64,000 nucleotides of DNA from assembly GCA_902787825.1 (NCBI GenBank), contig CADAHS010000008.1, positions 1 through 64,000 of the forward strand, in the 5' to 3' direction. Within the stretch, counting starts at the first letter, position 1. Each line of letters opens with the position of its first letter. Origin of the DNA: an uncultured Ruminococcus sp. (GTDB lineage: Bacteria > Bacillota > Clostridia > Oscillospirales > Ruminococcaceae). Below, in pieces: positions 46,903 through 55,182 of this stretch. The notes under the pieces are model-generated. The model was not told where the DNA came from. It ran no database searches and saw only the letters and a list, made by a program, of their open reading frames with translations. Made by a program: the position numbers and the translations under genes.

Positions 46903-46931
46903 ATTCTATCACTAATGACAGACACTGTCAA
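46903..46931 (-). promoter_or_regulatory. Promoter of the Bce-like module with embedded palindrome
   Basis: Reading leftward, TTGACA (46931-46926), 17 bases, TAGAAT (46908-46903). TGACAG-TGT-CTGTCA at 46930-46916 is a palindrome covering the -35 box and half the spacer, a plausible operator. Confidence 0.75.
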
Positions 46932-46968
46932 TTATAAGTCCTGCAAAAAAGCATCTTGTGCGTGCAGC

Positions 46969-46997
46969 TTTACATGTGGTTTGTTTTATGGTATAAT
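46969..46997 (+). promoter_or_regulatory. Promoter of the ATPase/permease chimera
   Basis: TTTACA (46969-46974), 17 bases, TATAAT (46992-46997), then a leader of about 45 bases and GGAGG. Confidence 0.75.
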
Positions 46998-47048
46998 TTT
47001 GATGATCCGAAAACAAAGCTTTCATATAGCGAACATGGAGGAAAAACA

Positions 47049-47885
47049 ATGGCATTGTTAAGCGTGTCCGAGGTCGGAAAAATATATACCACACGTTTTG
47101 GAGGCAATAAGGCAGAGGCGCTGAAAAGCGTTACTTTTGAGGTCCAAAAAGGCGAGTATGTTGCTATAATGGGAGAGTCAGGCTCCGGCAAAACAACGCT
47201 GTTGAATATCCTTGCATCACTTGATAAAGCTACCGGCGAGTTCGTGACCATTACCGTTGCAACAAACGAAGATGTCAGAGAGTTTGTAAATGCCTTTGAT
47301 AAAGTCTCGCTTTTCAGTGCCGACGAGTTTTATACAATGAATGTCTGCTATAACGATCCCATCGCCCAAAGTGACAGCAAGCTCAGAAGCGTGCTCGCAG
47401 GCATAGGGCAGGGAGATGCCCTGAACGATTCAGGCGCATTCCTCGGAGAGGTGCGTTTTCGCAGTGAAGAAAAAGCAGGTCTGATGGTGATCTATGGCTC
47501 GCTCTTTTTCCTCGGAGCATTTCTTGGTACTCTTTTCGTGCTGGATACAGTGCTGATAATCTACTATAAACAGCTCACCGAGGGCTATGAGGACGCAAGC
47601 CGTTTCAGAATAATGCGCAGCGTCGGAATGAGTGATGACGAGGTGCGTTCGTCTATCCGTTCACAGATCCTTCTTGTGTTCTTCCTGCCGCTTGTCGTCG
47701 CACTGATACACACTGTCTTTGCGTTCCCCATCGTCGGAAGAATGCTCATGTCCATCGGACTTGACAACACATCGACCTATTTCAGGAGCTGCCTGTTCGG
47801 CTTTGTCGGATATGTGATCCTGTATACCGCAATATATCTGCTCACCTCCGCAATGTATTACGGCATAATCAAAAAACAAAAGTGA
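47049..47885 (+). pseudogene. Deletion-derived chimera of an ABC ATPase and an FtsX permease
   Basis: An intact 278-codon frame. Residues 1-62 are the start of a BceA-like ATPase with Walker A ([21 protein letters not shown]). After TGE the sequence changes abruptly to extracytoplasmic permease text and then the terminal FtsX bundle (about 140-278, with [22 protein letters not shown]). Signature, Walker B and most of the permease are missing. One in-frame deletion across an ATPase-permease gene pair explains this. It keeps a good promoter and GGAGG site, so a protein may still be made. It cannot be an active transporter alone. Confidence 0.8.
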
Positions 47886-47940
47886 CCGCATAAGCCCGGT
47901 GAAGTCTGCACCGCTCGTAAACTATACCGCTCAGGCATAA

Positions 47941-47977
47941 AAAAGCATCGCCGCAGTTTTTCTGTGACGATGCTTTT
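47941..47977. terminator. Bidirectional terminator between convergent genes
   Basis: AAAAGCATCG pairs with CGATGCTTTT around an inner CGCAG/CTGTG stem. A-run and T-run flank it, so it serves the chimera and the leftward ABC permease gene. Confidence 0.85.
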
Positions 47978-47992
47978 GTTGTCTTTATTATC

Positions 47993-48739
47993 TCACTGCA
48001 AGTTGAGATCGTTTTTGATAATGTGTATCACCACAGCGAATTCGATCGCAGCTCCTGCTGCATAGAATATCGAGTAGATGTACATTATTCCCTCGCTTGA
48101 AGCGCCGTTTTTCACAGCGGCAGACGAAAGCACTACGGTGAACATGATATATCCGATCACCAGTCCGACAGCCAGCATTGCGCTTTTTAACTTGCTTCCG
48201 CCGACCATGTTCCCGACCGCTGATACGAGATAGCAGCACATAAGCAGCGCAAGGTATCCCGTTGCAAGCATAAGAAATGCCGGTAAAAGCATACCGAAAT
48301 TATCAAGCAGTTCAAATGCAAAATCCAGCCCCTTCATAAGTTCACTGGTCTGTCCGGCACCTGCTGACAGTATCACCAGCCCCAGGAAGATCACCACAAA
48401 GCTTATGACATAATTGACAGCCCCCGCTATCGCCTTTGCGATAACGTGCTGAGAAGGAGTGACCGGGAGAGTGTTTGTCAGATATCCCTCATGGCTGAAC
48501 ATATTTTTTTTGAACCGTCTTACGTTATGGGATATTGTCATCAAAGCAAGAACGAGCGTAAAAATATAATAGATTATCGCAAATATCGTTGTAAGGGAAA
48601 CATATGCCGGCGATCCGGAGGAGCCTCTCAGGCTGACAAGCAGCGTGAGTATCAGCACAGTGATACCGTAAATGATGTATGTGCGGACAAAATCCTTTAC
48701 CAGATAGATGAATTCATACTTTAACAGCTTTCTTAACAT
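47993..48739 (-). CDS. ABC-2 type permease
   Basis: A 248-residue protein with six membrane segments. The first follows MLRKLLKYEFIYLVKDF, and later MFSHEGYLTNTLPVTPSQHVIAKAI is a cytoplasmic loop typical of ABC-2 permeases with a two-domain exporter. It overlaps the end of the ATPase gene by seven bases. Substrate unknown. Confidence 0.85.
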   Translation of the reverse strand: MLRKLLKYEFIYLVKDFVRTYIIYGITVLILTLLVSLRGSSGSPAYVSLTTIFAIIYYIFTLVLALMTISHNVRRFKKNMFSHEGYLTNTLPVTPSQHVIAKAIAGAVNYVISFVVIFLGLVILSAGAGQTSELMKGLDFAFELLDNFGMLLPAFLMLATGYLALLMCCYLVSAVGNMVGGSKLKSAMLAVGLVIGYIMFTVVLSSAAVKNGASSEGIMYIYSIFYAAGAAIEFAVVIHIIKNDLNLQ

Positions 48740-49914
48740 CCTGCAAACACCTCCTTGAAAATATCGTTGAGAGATTTTCCAAATGTGCTGCGAAGCTGGT
48801 TGGCATCACCCTGAAGCGCAAGGTTGCCGTATTTTATCATAATGACCTCATTGAGCACAGGCTCGATATCTGTTATCAGATGTGTGGAGATCACTACGCT
48901 TGAATCGGGATTGTGCGCACGGATTATCGTGTCCAGAATATAATCTCTTGCCACAGGGTCAACGCCTGCGATCGGCTCATCAAGAAGATACAGGCTTGCG
49001 TTTCGGCTCATCACCAGCACGAGCTGTACCTTTTCCTGAGTACCCTTTGAAAGCGTTTTCATAACAGCGTTTGGGTCAATACGAAGATTGCCCAGCATCG
49101 CTTCGGCTAAAGGCCGGCGGAAGTCTGCGTAAAAATCGCTGAAATAGTCAAGAATGTTTCTGATCTTCATCCAATCAGCAATGTATGTGCGGTCGGGAAG
49201 ATATGATACCATCGCTTTTGTTGCCGCACCGATCGGAGCACCGTTGATCGTGATCGAGCCTGTCGTCGGCGTCAGCAATCCGCATATCAGCTTTATCAGC
49301 GTGGTTTTTCCGCTTCCGTTCGGACCCAGCAGTCCGATGACACGACCGTTTCCTATGACAAGATTTATCGAGTTGAGCGCGTTGTTAGTGCCGTAGCTTT
49401 TTGATACCTGCGTACAGCGGACTATCTCCCTCTGCCCGGGCTGTAACATACTCGTCTGGAACTGCTTGTATCTGGGATCCTGCGCCATCGGGTTGTACAT
49501 CGGGAATTGGTATCCACCCATCGGGTTTTGCTGAAAACCATTCCCACCCATCGGGCTTGGCTGAAAAGCATTCCCACCCATCGGATTTTGCTGAAAACTA
49601 TTCCCACCCATCGGGCTTGGCTGAAAGGCATTTGCACCCATCGGATTTTGCTGAAAACTATTCCCACCCATCGGGTCTGGCTGAAACGTGCTGCCGTTCA
49701 CCGGATCCTGCTGATAAGCCGAAGCGCTGTCCTGCCGGCTATCGACCGCCGCAGTCCGTACCGGCGCTGCACAGTAGTTGCAGAATTTACTGTCGTGAGG
49801 GATCTGTTTTCCGCAGTTGGTGCAAAAAAGGACAGCCTCACCGGTCTGCGCCGCAGCTCCTGCCGACGTTGATCGCTCGGTATTCTCACCGGGATTTTGT
49901 GTGGTCAAGATCAT
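48733..49914 (-). CDS. ABC ATPase with zinc ribbon and decapeptide repeat
   Basis: A 393-residue protein in three parts. A zinc ribbon (CTNCGKQIPHDSKFCNYC, about residues 30-50) is followed by about six ten-residue repeats of the form NPMGGN-x-FQQ and SPMGGN-x-FQP (about 75-140). The ABC ATPase domain then carries Walker A GPNGSGKTT, signature LSKGTQEKVQ and Walker B LYLLDEPIAGVDP. ATG at 49914 follows AGGAAAG. The repeat is encoded by near-identical 30-bp units, so its number may vary. The zinc ribbon and repeat may anchor the ATPase or bind a partner. It drives the permease encoded next. Confidence 0.88.
   Translation of the reverse strand: MILTTQNPGENTERSTSAGAAAQTGEAVLFCTNCGKQIPHDSKFCNYCAAPVRTAAVDSRQDSASAYQQDPVNGSTFQPDPMGGNSFQQNPMGANAFQPSPMGGNSFQQNPMGGNAFQPSPMGGNGFQQNPMGGYQFPMYNPMAQDPRYKQFQTSMLQPGQREIVRCTQVSKSYGTNNALNSINLVIGNGRVIGLLGPNGSGKTTLIKLICGLLTPTTGSITINGAPIGAATKAMVSYLPDRTYIADWMKIRNILDYFSDFYADFRRPLAEAMLGNLRIDPNAVMKTLSKGTQEKVQLVLVMSRNASLYLLDEPIAGVDPVARDYILDTIIRAHNPDSSVVISTHLITDIEPVLNEVIMIKYGNLALQGDANQLRSTFGKSLNDIFKEVFAGC
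49506..49690 (-). repeat. Six tandem 30-bp units inside an ABC ATPase gene
   Basis: Units alternate between two variants (..CATCGGGCTTGGCTGAAA.. and ..CATCGGATTTTGCTGAAA.. on the plus strand), giving a 60-bp higher-order period. They encode the PMGGN-x-FQ decapeptide. Confidence 0.85.
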
Positions 49915-49992
49915 TCCTTCTTTCCTGAGATCTGTTTGCATAACATCATTGTCGATGCAGCACAACACACCTATGTATTAAAATTATTACTT

Positions 49993-50021
49993 ATTATAGC
50001 ACCGATCATATGTGTTGTCAA
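49993..50021 (-). promoter_or_regulatory. Promoter of the zinc-ribbon ABC operon
   Basis: Reading leftward, TTGACA (50021-50016), 17 bases, TATAAT (49998-49993). Confidence 0.8.
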
Positions 50022-50069
50022 GAAATTGCAGCTCTCAGCCGCCGCATATCCGTCTGCGCAGAACCGTGG

Positions 50070-50098
50070 TTGATTTTTTGATCGGACTGTGATATAAT
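50070..50098 (+). promoter_or_regulatory. Promoter of the SpoIIE-type phosphatase gene
   Basis: TTGATT (50070-50075), 17 bases, TATAAT (50093-50098), 35 bases before the start codon. Confidence 0.75.
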
Positions 50099-50133
50099 AT
50101 ACCCGGCTTAAATCAAAATAAGGAAGTGGCTGC

Positions 50134-51885
50134 GTGAATAAAGAAAAGGATAAAGAAAAAAAGAATAAAAAAGAGCGCAAGCTTCTGATACAGATCGGCG
50201 CAGCAGTCGTACCTGCGTTTATCGTGATGATCTTCGCCGTGCTGTTGGTCGTGTATAACAGTACCGTTGACAGCTTTCTTGAAGCCAAGAATACCGCTAT
50301 GACCGAAAAGCTGGAAGATTGTACAAAGTACGGTCTGGGCGAGTTCGGGGGATTCATTGCGAAATACTGGCGAGAGCACGCCGATACTGTCACCAAAGAT
50401 TATACGCAGCAGGAAGAGGCAAAGTTTTTTGATCATTTGAAAGACAAAGACCTGATGTCACAGGAGTGGTTTGAATCACAAACTGATGAGGTGAGAAGTT
50501 ACTGCGCAAAACTAATGTATAAGATCATGCTCGGCAGTTTTGATGATAGGATCGATAATCAGGAATTCAACAGTATCTTTATGGTCGATATCAGCAAAGA
50601 TAACCGAGGCTTTCTGTATTATTATAAAGATAGTGAGAATAACACCAGAAAACTCGGGGAAAAGATAGATATCGACATTTCAAAGCATAAGGTCTTGCAG
50701 CAGCTCCTTGAAACCGGGTCCACTGAAACGGTGTTTGAAAAGGCAGCTGACTTTCCGGCAGACGGCAATTACTACATAGGCTATCAGCTGGTGGCGAAAG
50801 ATGATGACTCAGCAGCAGTGCTTGGCATCACATATGACTGGACCGATTTTCGTAAGTCGCTGAACAAAACGTTCTCATGGGCATTTCTCATATGCGTCGC
50901 CGTAATGCTTGCCGTAATGACGATACTGTCCGTAATGCTTTACCGAAAAGCGATAAAGCCGATAGAAATAATACAAAAAGGTGTGCGTACCTATATCCGG
51001 ACCAAGGACAGCTCCCGTGTCGAAGCTGATATGGCAAAGGTAAAGACCCGCAATGAGCTTGATTCGCTTTCGGGCAACATCACTGCGCTTGCAAGCTCGA
51101 TAGACCACTATACTGCGGAAAATATCAGGCTTGCAAAACAACAGCAGCAGGTAGCCTATGAGCTTGACCTTGCAAAGACCATTCAGGAAAGTCTGCTTCC
51201 GGGTGATTTTCCTGCCTTCCCCGAAAGAAGCGAGTTTGATATCTATGCCTCCATGACTCCCGCAAAGCAGGTCGGCGGAGATCTCTACGATTTCTTCCTT
51301 GTCGATGACGACCACCTTGGACTTGTTATCGCCGATGTGTCCGATAAGGGAATGCCTGCGGCGCTGTATATGATGGTGGCAAAGGTGCTTATCAATAATT
51401 TTGCAACGATGGGTCTTGCGCCTCACGAGGTGCTTGAGCGTACCAATGAAGCGCTGTGCAGGAATAATAAGCATAATATGTTCGTGACCGTCTGGATGGG
51501 CGTGCTTGAAATATCCACCGGAAAGATCACTGCCTCCAACGCAGGCCACGAGTACCCGATAATAAAACAGCCCGGCGGAAAGTTCGAGCTTTTCAAGGAT
51601 GATCACGGCTTTGTTGTCGGAGCAGTGGAAGGTATGCAGTATACAGACTACGAGTTTACTCTCCCCAAGGGCGCAGCGCTCTTTGTTTATACCGACGGAG
51701 TCGTCGAGGCAAGGAATGCAGATGATGAGATGTATGATGTTCAGAGACTGATCGACTATATGAACACGCTGCCCGACCTGCCGCCTGCGCAGCTGCTTGA
51801 AAGCATTCATGCGCATATCAACGAATTTGTCGGTGACGCACCGCAGTTTGATGACCTCACAATGCTGGGGCTGACCCTGTCTTGA
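50134..51885 (+). CDS. Membrane PP2C/SpoIIE-type serine phosphatase
   Basis: A 583-residue RsbU-like protein. A membrane segment at about 18-40, an extracytoplasmic sensor of about 200 residues, a second membrane segment near 245-270, a HAMP-like region and a short coiled coil (about 320-345) lead into the phosphatase domain (about 365-583). Metal-binding motifs are QVGGDLYDFFLVDDD, IADVSDKGMPAALYM and the late FDDLTMLGL. It would dephosphorylate an anti-anti-sigma factor in response to an external signal. No partner is encoded nearby. The start is GTG with AAGGAAGTGG upstream. Confidence 0.92.
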   Translation: MNKEKDKEKKNKKERKLLIQIGAAVVPAFIVMIFAVLLVVYNSTVDSFLEAKNTAMTEKLEDCTKYGLGEFGGFIAKYWREHADTVTKDYTQQEEAKFFDHLKDKDLMSQEWFESQTDEVRSYCAKLMYKIMLGSFDDRIDNQEFNSIFMVDISKDNRGFLYYYKDSENNTRKLGEKIDIDISKHKVLQQLLETGSTETVFEKAADFPADGNYYIGYQLVAKDDDSAAVLGITYDWTDFRKSLNKTFSWAFLICVAVMLAVMTILSVMLYRKAIKPIEIIQKGVRTYIRTKDSSRVEADMAKVKTRNELDSLSGNITALASSIDHYTAENIRLAKQQQQVAYELDLAKTIQESLLPGDFPAFPERSEFDIYASMTPAKQVGGDLYDFFLVDDDHLGLVIADVSDKGMPAALYMMVAKVLINNFATMGLAPHEVLERTNEALCRNNKHNMFVTVWMGVLEISTGKITASNAGHEYPIIKQPGGKFELFKDDHGFVVGAVEGMQYTDYEFTLPKGAALFVYTDGVVEARNADDEMYDVQRLIDYMNTLPDLPPAQLLESIHAHINEFVGDAPQFDDLTMLGLTLS

Positions 51886-51900
51886 ATAAAACGAATACGA

Positions 51901-51938
51901 CACCTGTAACTCGCCGCAGATACAGGTGCCGTTTTTTT
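51901..51938 (+). terminator. Terminator of the phosphatase gene
   Basis: CACCTGTA (51901-51908) pairs with TACAGGTG (51921-51928), followed by seven T residues. Confidence 0.9.
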
Positions 51939-52071
51939 GTGCAGCAAAGCTTTCTGCCCTTGCCGGTCATACCGATCATAGCCCCCTTCAGCCTCCTCGT
52001 CAGATCGTGTGCCTGCGTTATAAAAACAAGCTTCTCACCGACTGCTGTTCACCCGGATACGATATAACCAA

Positions 52072-52130
52072 AAAGCATAGATACATATATGATATAAGTA
52101 TTTGTAATCTCACCGGGACTGTGGTATGAT
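52072..52130 (+). promoter_or_regulatory. Promoter block of the redox cluster
   Basis: TTGTAA (52102-52107), 17 bases, TATGAT (52125-52130). The 30 bases upstream (AAAAGCATAGATACATATAT onward) and the core closely match the promoter block at 63619-63678, so the conserved part extends well beyond the hexamers and may bind a common regulator. Confidence 0.65.
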
Positions 52131-52192
52131 ATACTAAAGAGATCATATCGGCAAAACACTTCGTTTGACCTGCTGAAACAAGGAGGAAAACT

Positions 52193-52918
52193 ATGAAACT
52201 CAGAAAACTTCTTTTCACGATGCTTGCTTCGTCGATGCTCATGCTTACAGCCTGCGGAGCATCAGACAGCTCCGGCACAAGCTCAAAAACCGATACCTCA
52301 AAGACCGATACCTCATCTGTCTTGTCAAACGAGTCTGACCCACAGAACAGTTCTGCCGACAGCCCGTCGTCTGATGCCGGCTCAGAAAAGCAGGACAGCT
52401 CCATAGCCGACAGCTCACAGTCCGCTGAGAGCAAGCCGCAAAACAAGGATACCATAGTTGTCTATTTCTCAGCCTCGGGCATCACAAAGGGCGTAGCGCA
52501 TAAGATCGCTGAAATAACCTCAGCCGATATCTTTGAGATAGTCCCCGAGCAGAAGTATACAGATGCCGACCTCGACTGGAACGACAACAAGAGCCGTTCA
52601 ACCATAGAGATGAACGATCCCGATTGCAGACCGAAGATCTCCGGCGACATTCCCGATCTCAGCGCATATAAAAAAGTGTTCATCGGCTATCCGATCTGGT
52701 GGGGAGAAGCGCCCAGGATAATGAGCACCTTCGTTGAAAGCGTCAGCCTTGACGGCAAGACCGTTATACCTTTTTGCACCTCAGGCAGCAGCCCGATCGC
52801 AAGCAGTGCAAAGCACCTGCAAACCCAGTGCAAAAGCGGAAACTGGCTGGACGGCTCAAGACTTGAAGGCAGCATCTCAAAGGAAGAACTCAGCGAATGG
52901 ATAGATGCGCAGAAATAA
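52193..52918 (+). CDS. Flavodoxin-domain lipoprotein
   Basis: A 241-residue exported lipoprotein. The signal peptide ends in a lipobox (LMLTAC), followed by a Ser/Asp/Thr-rich linker (about 22-85) and a flavodoxin domain with the FMN phosphate loop VVYFSASGITKGVA and the aromatic loop GYPIWWGEAPR. Flavodoxin placed outside the membrane suggests electron transfer to extracellular acceptors, perhaps from the cytochrome-like protein encoded next. AAGGAGG lies seven bases upstream. It is the first gene of the redox cluster. Confidence 0.88.
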   Translation: MKLRKLLFTMLASSMLMLTACGASDSSGTSSKTDTSKTDTSSVLSNESDPQNSSADSPSSDAGSEKQDSSIADSSQSAESKPQNKDTIVVYFSASGITKGVAHKIAEITSADIFEIVPEQKYTDADLDWNDNKSRSTIEMNDPDCRPKISGDIPDLSAYKKVFIGYPIWWGEAPRIMSTFVESVSLDGKTVIPFCTSGSSPIASSAKHLQTQCKSGNWLDGSRLEGSISKEELSEWIDAQK

Positions 52919-52990
52919 CAAAAACCTCAGCGGCTCAGTCTGGCTCAGCTCAGACCATTGCCGCAGAAGCCACCGCAAGGAGTGACGGAT

Positions 52991-55168
52991 ATGAAAAGCC
53001 GGAAAATGAATATCATCAAAAGAATAGTTGATTGTCTGCTGACAGTCCTGTTGCTGCTGCTAATGGCTTTACAGGTCACAGGCGACTGGCTCCACGAGTG
53101 GCTTGGCATCACTATGACCGTGACAGTCATATGCCACCATATCCTCAATTATAAGTGGTATAAGTCGCTTTTCAAGGGCAGATATACTGCATACAGAATA
53201 GCGCTGACCATCACAGATGTCCTTTTGATCGCCTCATTTGTACTCACAGCCCTCAGCGGCATTTCGATGAGCGGCCACGCAGTCCCGTTCATGTACGGCA
53301 CGATAAACGTCATGACCGCCCGCAAGCTGCACCTTGCATTTTCCTACTGGTCGTTCACTCTTATGGGCGTGCATATCGGGCTTCACCTGCCCTCAATGAC
53401 CTCAAGGATAAAGCTGCCCGGACCCGCAGCATCCGCAGTCACTGCGATCTTTGCCGCCGCCGCATCATGGGGCGGATACCTCTTTTTCAAAAGCGATATC
53501 ATAAGCTATCTGTTTTTTAAGACCCACTTTGCATTCCTTGATTACCAGAAAGCAAAATGGCTCGTCTTGACCGAGAACCTCGCAATGCTCCTGTTCTGGG
53601 CGTTTGCAGGCTATATCCTCACAAAACTTGTCCGTAAGCACCCCACTAAGTCCGGGCTGCTCGCACCGCTTCTCTGGCTCGCTGCTGTTGCCGCAGCGGT
53701 GATCGTGCTGACACTTTCCCTGCGAAACAGCAATACCGCCGACAGCAGTACCTCGTGGCAGTCAGTCCCCGAACCGCAGACGACCTCACAGCAGACCCCT
53801 CAGACCGCAAAAGATAACAGCTCCGCTGCCGACAGTACCCCCACAGCGAATAAAGCAGTCAGCGACGGCTTTGTGCTCATAGACCGGGGAACATTTACAA
53901 TGGGAAGCCCCGACAGCGAGAACTGGCGTATCAGCGACGAGATCAGCCACAGCGTTACCGTCAGTGCGTTTTATATCGACCCTTACGAAACGACCCAGTG
54001 GGACTACGAAAGCATAGTCGGCAAAAACCCGAGTACATTCACCGGCAAAAAGCTGCCCGTAGATAATATCTCGTGGCTTGATGCCATAAATTATGCCAAC
54101 GCAAAGAGTAAAGCAGCAGGCCTTACCCCGGCTTATACCATCACCGACAGCGAGATAACGTGGGACAGATCCGCAAACGGCTACCGCCTTCCGACCGAAG
54201 CCGAGTGGGAGTATGCCTGCCGTGCAGGAACGCAGACACCATTCAATACCGAGCATTCACTCAGTGCAGATGATGCTAATTTCTACGGACACTACCCCTA
54301 CGAGATAGAGCAGAACTATTTTGACAATTCACCCCTTGAAGCAAAGCCAGGCGAGTATCGTGCAAAGACCGTAGATGTCGGCTCGTTCAAAGCCAATTCG
54401 TGGGGACTTTACGATTGCCACGGCAACGTAAACGAGTGGTGCTGGGACTACTACGGTCAGTACAGTACCTCACAGACCACCGACCCCACAGGTCCGACTG
54501 ACGGCACAAGACATATCTACCGTGGAGGCGGCTGGAACGACTTTGCAAAAAATATGCGAAGCGCCTACCGTGCCGCTGCTCAGGCGGATATGAAAAGCTA
54601 TAACCTTGGTGTCCGCCTTGTGAGAAATGCCACAGCTGTCAGCGCATCAGTTACCGTCAAGGAGAAAAGCGCTGAAAAAACAGACAGCGCAAATGTGCTC
54701 ATCGTTTACTATTCGTGGAGCGGCAATACCCGGGGCATCGCCAAAGAGATACAAAACCAGACAGGTGCGGATATCTTTGAGATAACCCTGAAAACGCCCT
54801 ATTCAACAGACTATAATACCGTGCTCATGCAGGCTCAGCAGGATCAGCATGACCAGGCAAGACCGGAGATAAACGGCACCGTCGATATCACAAAATATGA
54901 TACGATAATCCTTGGCTACCCCAACTGGTGGGCATCTATCCCGATGCCGATAGCGACCTTCCTTGAAAGCTATGATCTCTCAGGCAAACGGCTGCTCCCG
55001 TTTTGTTCCCACGGCGGCGGACGCCTCGGGCAAAGTCTGACAGCTATTGCAAAGCTTGCACCCGATTGTGTGATGGGCGAAGGTCTGTGTGTGCACTATT
55101 CCGGCGGAGACAGTATGGCGCAGGACGTTTCACAATGGCTCAGATCAAACCATGTAAAAACAAAGTGA
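52991..55168 (+). CDS. Fusion: cytochrome b-like membrane domain, SUMF1-like domain, flavodoxin
   Basis: A 725-residue protein. The first 120 residues form DUF4405-like helices with His residues placed as heme ligands (CHHILNYKWY, RKLHLAFSYW, MGVHIGLHLP). Further membrane segments reach to about 250, then a Thr/Ser/Gln-rich linker. Residues 290-546 are a formylglycine-generating-enzyme-like (SUMF1) domain (GTFTMGSPDSENW, RLPTEAEWEYACRAG, HGNVNEWCWDYYG). The two active-site Cys of true FGE are absent in RGGGWNDFAKNMRSAYRAA, so it should not make formylglycine. Residues 566-725 are a flavodoxin (LIVYYSWSGNTRGIAKEI, GYPNWWASIPMP). ATG at 52991 follows GGAGTGACGG. Probably a membrane electron-transfer protein. 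Confidence 0.85.
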   Translation: MKSRKMNIIKRIVDCLLTVLLLLLMALQVTGDWLHEWLGITMTVTVICHHILNYKWYKSLFKGRYTAYRIALTITDVLLIASFVLTALSGISMSGHAVPFMYGTINVMTARKLHLAFSYWSFTLMGVHIGLHLPSMTSRIKLPGPAASAVTAIFAAAASWGGYLFFKSDIISYLFFKTHFAFLDYQKAKWLVLTENLAMLLFWAFAGYILTKLVRKHPTKSGLLAPLLWLAAVAAAVIVLTLSLRNSNTADSSTSWQSVPEPQTTSQQTPQTAKDNSSAADSTPTANKAVSDGFVLIDRGTFTMGSPDSENWRISDEISHSVTVSAFYIDPYETTQWDYESIVGKNPSTFTGKKLPVDNISWLDAINYANAKSKAAGLTPAYTITDSEITWDRSANGYRLPTEAEWEYACRAGTQTPFNTEHSLSADDANFYGHYPYEIEQNYFDNSPLEAKPGEYRAKTVDVGSFKANSWGLYDCHGNVNEWCWDYYGQYSTSQTTDPTGPTDGTRHIYRGGGWNDFAKNMRSAYRAAAQADMKSYNLGVRLVRNATAVSASVTVKEKSAEKTDSANVLIVYYSWSGNTRGIAKEIQNQTGADIFEITLKTPYSTDYNTVLMQAQQDQHDQARPEINGTVDITKYDTIILGYPNWWASIPMPIATFLESYDLSGKRLLPFCSHGGGRLGQSLTAIAKLAPDCVMGEGLCVHYSGGDSMAQDVSQWLRSNHVKTK

Positions 55169-55182
55169 GGGAAGGGATAACT

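Larger units (their letters stand above)
51886..52192 (+). other. Intergenic region with terminator and flavodoxin promoter
   Basis: It holds the phosphatase terminator at 51901-51938 and the promoter block at 52072-52130. No gene seen. Confidence 0.6.

Noticed and set aside
49506..49690. CRISPR-like array (regular 30-bp units)
   Set aside because: The units are contiguous without spacers and keep the reading frame of an ABC ATPase gene, so this is a coding tandem repeat.
50875..51903. 342-codon leftward frame opposite the SpoIIE-type phosphatase
   Set aside because: It is the antisense shadow of a well supported gene, rich in His, Cys and Arg and without recognisable domains or ribosome binding site.
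53862..54630. Formylglycine-generating enzyme activity for the SUMF1-like domain
   Set aside because: Both active-site cysteines are missing in the expected segment and no sulfatase gene is nearby.
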